This document shows positions 60,800-64,000 of a DNA stretch of 64,000 nt, piece by piece. This stretch comes from a bacterium (GTDB lineage Bacteria; SZUA-79; Acidulodesulfobacterales; Acidulodesulfobacteraceae). The stretch lies in NCBI GenBank assembly GCA_021800805.1, contig JAJYYR010000001.1, positions 124,001-188,000 of the forward strand, read 5' to 3'. Position 1 is the stretch's first letter; each line of letters starts with the position of its first letter. Made by a program: the position numbers and the translations under genes. The notes below the pieces were generated by a model, which did no database searches, had not been told where the DNA came from, and saw only the letters and a program-made list of their open reading frames with translations.

Positions 60800-61813
60800 A
60801 TGATTAGAATAGCTCTGGACGGCTTTGGTTCCGATAAGGCTCCCGAGCCTGAGATCATGGGAGCGATAGCCGCCGTCGAGTCTAATAAAGACTTAGAGAT
60901 AATTATAACGGGAGACGAGACTGCCTTAAAAGATGCTATTCAAAAAAATAATTATCGCGGCGCCAGAATTAAAATAGTACATGCGCCGGAACGGATAACG
61001 ATGAACGATTCTCCTTCGGCAATAGTAAGGAATAAGAAAAACTCTTCTATGCGCGTTGCTTATGAACTTGTTAAAAATAAAGAAGCGGACGCAATTATCA
61101 GCGCGGGCAACAGCGGAGCGTCCTTAGCCATAGCAATGTTTGTTTTTAAAAGAATTAAAGGAATCGACAGACCCGCTATTGCAACGATTATGCCCGCAAT
61201 AGGCGGATATACCGTTTTGATAGACGCGGGCGCAAACGTAGATGTAAAGCCTTATCATCTTGCAGAATTTGCAATAATGGGTTCCGAATATGCTTCTTTT
61301 ATGAAGGGCATTAAGAATCCTAAGATAGGAATACTCAGCAACGGCGAGGAATCATCTAAGGGCAACGATTTAACCAGAGAGGCTTTCGGGATAATAAAAA
61401 ATACGGATTTAAATTTTTACGGATATGTAGAGGGCAGAGAAATATTTAACGGAAAGGTTGACGTGGTAGTCTGCGACGGATTCACCGGAAACGTTATCTT
61501 AAAAGCATCCGAAACACTGGCGGAAACGATATTTAATCTTCTGAGAGAAGAAATAAATAAAAGTTTTATGGCTAAATTAGGTTTCTTTATGGCAAGAAAA
61601 TCATTGAAAAAATTTAAAAAACTTGTAGATCACAATGAATACGGCGGCGCGCCGCTTCTGGGCGTTAATGGAGCGGCTTTTATAGCCCACGGCGGTGCAA
61701 GTGCCAAGGCTTTAACGAGCGCCGTATTAGTCGCGAAACATTTTGTAGAAAAAGGTATAAACGTTAATATAAGCCACAAGATAGAAGCTAATGCAAAAAA
61801 TATAAGCTGTTAA
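60800..61813 (+). CDS. plsX: Phosphate acyltransferase PlsX
   Basis: 337 residues. Makes acyl-phosphate from acyl-ACP for phospholipid synthesis. RIALDGFGSDKAPEPEI at the N-terminus, SAGNSGASLAIAMF, and VCDGFTGNVILKASE are typical. It is 45 bases after rpmF and 38 before fabH. Confidence 0.96.
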   Translation: MIRIALDGFGSDKAPEPEIMGAIAAVESNKDLEIIITGDETALKDAIQKNNYRGARIKIVHAPERITMNDSPSAIVRNKKNSSMRVAYELVKNKEADAIISAGNSGASLAIAMFVFKRIKGIDRPAIATIMPAIGGYTVLIDAGANVDVKPYHLAEFAIMGSEYASFMKGIKNPKIGILSNGEESSKGNDLTREAFGIIKNTDLNFYGYVEGREIFNGKVDVVVCDGFTGNVILKASETLAETIFNLLREEINKSFMAKLGFFMARKSLKKFKKLVDHNEYGGAPLLGVNGAAFIAHGGASAKALTSAVLVAKHFVEKGINVNISHKIEANAKNISC

Positions 61814-61851
61814 GAAATAAATAAATTTAATATTTGAGCGAAGGTTGAAAA

Positions 61852-62835
61852 TTGATATATTCCAAAGTCATAGGAGTAGGTTCGTTCGTTCCCGAAAGAG
61901 TGCTTACTAACGATGAATTATGCAATATAGTAGATACGTCCGATGAATGGATTACTTCAAGGACGGGTATAAAAGAACGAAGGATTGCGGAAGAAGGATT
62001 AGTTACGTCGGATATAGCGGCTGAAGCCGCAAGAAAAGCCGTTAAACTTTCAGGGCTAAATCCGCAGGACATCGAACTGATATTAGTGGGAACGATTACT
62101 CCCGATATGATTTTCCCTTCAACTTCCTGTATAGTGCAGGAAAAGTTGGGGCTAAAAAATGCCGCGGCTTTTGATATAAGCGCCGGGTGCAGCGGATTTA
62201 TATATTCTTTGTCGATAGCGGACAGTTTTATCAAATCCGGCAAATATAAAAACGTTCTTGTTATAGGCGCAGACTTACTATCGAGGATTACCGATTATAA
62301 AGACAGATCGACCTGCGTCCTGTTCGGCGACGGCGGGGGCGCGGTAGTACTTACGGCAAATACGGAGAATAACCGCGGTATTTTATCGACGCATATGCAT
62401 TCGGAAGGCGGACATGACGATATTCTTATGCTTAAAGGCGGCGGTTCGTTAATGCCGGCAAGCCTTGAAAGCGTTAGCAATCGGGAGCATTATATCAAGA
62501 TGAAAGGTTCCGAGCTTTTCAGATATGCCGTCAATTATCTTAAAGCGGTGGCGGAAGAAGCCATAAAATTTAACAATCTTAAGCCGGAAGATATCGATTT
62601 ATTCGTTCCTCATCAGGCAAATATTAGAATCATAGAAGCTACGGCAAAAAAATTGCGCTTTCCTATGGGAAAAGTTTTTGTAAATGTAGAAAAATACGGC
62701 AATACTTCAAGCGGTTCGATTCCTATCGCTTTAGACGAAGCTTATATGTCCGGTCGTTTGAAAGAAGGCAGTCTCGTATTAATAGATGCTATAGGCGCCG
62801 GTCTAACTTGGGCTTCTTCGATTATAAGATGGTAA
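61852..62835 (+). CDS. fabH: Beta-ketoacyl-ACP synthase III
   Basis: 327 residues. Starts fatty-acid chains by condensing acyl-CoA with malonyl-ACP. Cys in ISAGCSGFIYSLS, His in VPHQANIRIIEA and Asn in YGNTSSGSIP make the catalytic triad. The start is TTG at 61852 with AAGG seven bases upstream and MIYSKVIGVGSFVPE as N-terminus. Ten bases before fabK. Confidence 0.96.
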   Translation: MIYSKVIGVGSFVPERVLTNDELCNIVDTSDEWITSRTGIKERRIAEEGLVTSDIAAEAARKAVKLSGLNPQDIELILVGTITPDMIFPSTSCIVQEKLGLKNAAAFDISAGCSGFIYSLSIADSFIKSGKYKNVLVIGADLLSRITDYKDRSTCVLFGDGGGAVVLTANTENNRGILSTHMHSEGGHDDILMLKGGGSLMPASLESVSNREHYIKMKGSELFRYAVNYLKAVAEEAIKFNNLKPEDIDLFVPHQANIRIIEATAKKLRFPMGKVFVNVEKYGNTSSGSIPIALDEAYMSGRLKEGSLVLIDAIGAGLTWASSIIRW

Positions 62836-62844
62836 AATAATAAA

Positions 62845-63789
62845 ATGATAAAATCTCCGATATGCGATAAATTAGGAATAAAATATCCTGTATTTCAGGG
62901 CGGAATGGCATGGGCGTCTAATTATGAACTTGCGAGCGCCGTTTCAAATGCCGGCGGTTTAGGTATAATCGGCGCAGGACAAATGCCCCCCGAACTTTTG
63001 GTTCAGGAAATAAAAAAAGCAAAAGATAATACCGATAAGCCTTTTGGGGTCAACCTCATACTTTATTTAGCATATATAGAAGAGCTTGTAGATGCGGTTA
63101 TCCAAGAGAGCGTTCCGGTCGTAACGACAGGCGCGGGCAACGCCGGCCCTTATATAAAGAAATTTCACGACGCAGGAATAAAAGTTATACCGGTTATTCC
63201 TTCATCCGCTCTGGCAAAGAGGGTGGAAAAAGCGGGAGCCGATGCCGTGATTGCGGAAGGAACCGAATCCGGCGGACATATCGGCGAACTTACTACAATG
63301 GCGATAGTTCCGCAAGTCGTCGATGCCGTTAGTATACCTGTTATAGCGGCCGGCGGCATTGCAGATTACAGAGGATTTGCCGCGGCTTTATGCCTAGGAG
63401 CCGCCGGTATTCAAATGGGGACGAGATTTCTTGCGACGAAGGAGTGCCATATACATCAAAATTGGAAAGATATGGTGGTAAAGGCATCGGATAGGGATAC
63501 CGTCGTTACGGGAAGACCGACCGGACATCCGGTAAGGGTTTTAAAAAACAGGCTTGCCAAAATGTTTCTTGAACTGGAAGAAAAATGTGCGCCCGTCTCG
63601 GAATACGAAAAACTGGGAACCGGAAAATTAAAAGCCGCTTCGGTTGACGGAGACGTAGAAATGGGTTCTTTTATGAGCGGACAGATTGCCGGACTTATAA
63701 AAGAAGAAAAAACAGTCAAAGAAGTTATAGAAGAAATTGTTTCGCAGACGGAAGATTTTATTAAAAATATGGTTAAATTTATAAAATAA
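62845..63789 (+). CDS. fabK: Enoyl-ACP reductase FabK (FMN-dependent)
   Basis: 314 residues. Reduces enoyl-ACP in elongation; flavin enzyme unrelated to FabI and known for triclosan resistance. [53 protein letters not shown] and [13 protein letters not shown] match FabK/nitronate monooxygenase-like proteins. Position between fabH and fabD supports FabK over a nitronate monooxygenase. Confidence 0.9.
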   Translation: MIKSPICDKLGIKYPVFQGGMAWASNYELASAVSNAGGLGIIGAGQMPPELLVQEIKKAKDNTDKPFGVNLILYLAYIEELVDAVIQESVPVVTTGAGNAGPYIKKFHDAGIKVIPVIPSSALAKRVEKAGADAVIAEGTESGGHIGELTTMAIVPQVVDAVSIPVIAAGGIADYRGFAAALCLGAAGIQMGTRFLATKECHIHQNWKDMVVKASDRDTVVTGRPTGHPVRVLKNRLAKMFLELEEKCAPVSEYEKLGTGKLKAASVDGDVEMGSFMSGQIAGLIKEEKTVKEVIEEIVSQTEDFIKNMVKFIK

Positions 63790-63804
63790 TATAAAAAACA
63801 ATAA

Positions 63805-64000
63805 ATGGAAAAATCATCAAATTCTAATATCGCGTTTGTTTTTCCGGGGCAGGGGTCTCAGCATATCGGTATGGGAAAAGATATTTTTGAAAATTTCGAC
63901 GAAGCTCGTTTTGTTTTAGAAGAATCTTCGGATATTTTAGGGTTGGATATGAAGAACCTAATTTTGGGAGACGATGAAGCGGCGCTTAATCTGACGGAAA
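63805..64000 (+). CDS. fabD: Malonyl-CoA:ACP transacylase (3' end cut by window)
   Basis: The first 65 codons run to the window edge. The start AFVFPGQGSQHIGMGKDIFENF is diagnostic for FabD, the enzyme loading malonyl onto ACP. It continues the rpmF-plsX-fabH-fabK series, 15 bases after fabK. The active-site GHSLGE motif lies beyond the window. Confidence 0.93.
   Translation, partial: MEKSSNSNIAFVFPGQGSQHIGMGKDIFENFDEARFVLEESSDILGLDMKNLILGDDEAALNLTE

Overview
The window is AT-rich and gene-dense, a core-genome stretch from a Gram-negative bacterium. A LolA-type lipoprotein carrier, type IV pilus genes with PilY1, a YajQ protein and a sigma-54 promoter in front of a P-II/glutamine synthetase pair all point to a proteobacterium-like organism in the wider former Deltaproteobacteria. 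An acidophilic sulfur-cycling clade is possible, but that is a guess from gene style and no marker gene here settles it. I saw no rRNA operon, prophage, insertion sequence or CRISPR array.

Layout. 1-8.6 kb: end of the ATP synthase operon (atpA, truncated by the window edge, then atpG, atpD, atpC), followed by serS, ftsK, lolA and yajQ. 8.6-10.6 kb: nitrogen module glnB-glnA behind a sigma-54 promoter. 10.6-15.4 kb: accessory redox/sulfur genes (TSUP exporter, a small unknown protein, a cysteine-rich DUF5714-like protein, CcdA, an FAD disulfide reductase). 15.4-23.1 kb: ssb, a type IV pilus tip cluster (pilV, pilW, pilX, pilY1) and plsC. 23.1-31.2 kb: a patchwork of two PIN-domain toxin-antitoxin pairs, RNase J, a 22-residue basic peptide gene beside a long hairpin, an IclR regulator, the radical-SAM gene amrS, tRNA-Gln, a small molybdopterin protein, a PilZ-like protein and a glyoxalase. 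31.3-39.6 kb: an orphan pseudopilin, a small secreted repeat protein, a D-2-hydroxyacid dehydrogenase, then ileS, tpiA, a DsrE-like gene, hisS and a YgjP-type metalloprotein. 39.7-49.6 kb: two-subunit pyruvate carboxylase, amrB, gltX, rnhB, yraN, a split glutamine-dependent NAD synthetase, rsmI, and on the other strand acyP and a phasin-like gene. 49.7-57.9 kb (minus strand): ffh-rpsP-rimM-trmD-rplS, an unusual 754-residue fusion protein, then recR, ybaB and dnaX. 57.9-64 kb: an archaeal-type valS, then rpmF, plsX, fabH, fabK and the start of fabD.

How the genes work together. Most of the window is housekeeping: energy (ATP synthase), translation (five tRNA ligases, three ribosomal proteins, trmD, rimM, rsmI), replication and repair (dnaX, recR, ssb, ftsK), NAD and lipid synthesis, and anaplerosis.

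The strongest candidate for something undescribed is the gene at 53090-55354. One reading frame joins an alkaline-phosphatase/sulfatase-superfamily domain with a Thr-type (not formylglycine-type) nucleophile position, an inserted DUF4214-like helical segment, and a C-terminal PAPS/APS-reductase-like domain with an ATP-pyrophosphatase loop and CC/CxxC cysteines. Secondary points are the 22-residue peptide/hairpin locus, a secreted protein built from two C-X12-C repeats, the cysteine-rich DUF5714 neighbourhood, a PIN toxin with an Asp-to-Asn change, and a glutamine synthetase lacking the adenylylation tyrosine.
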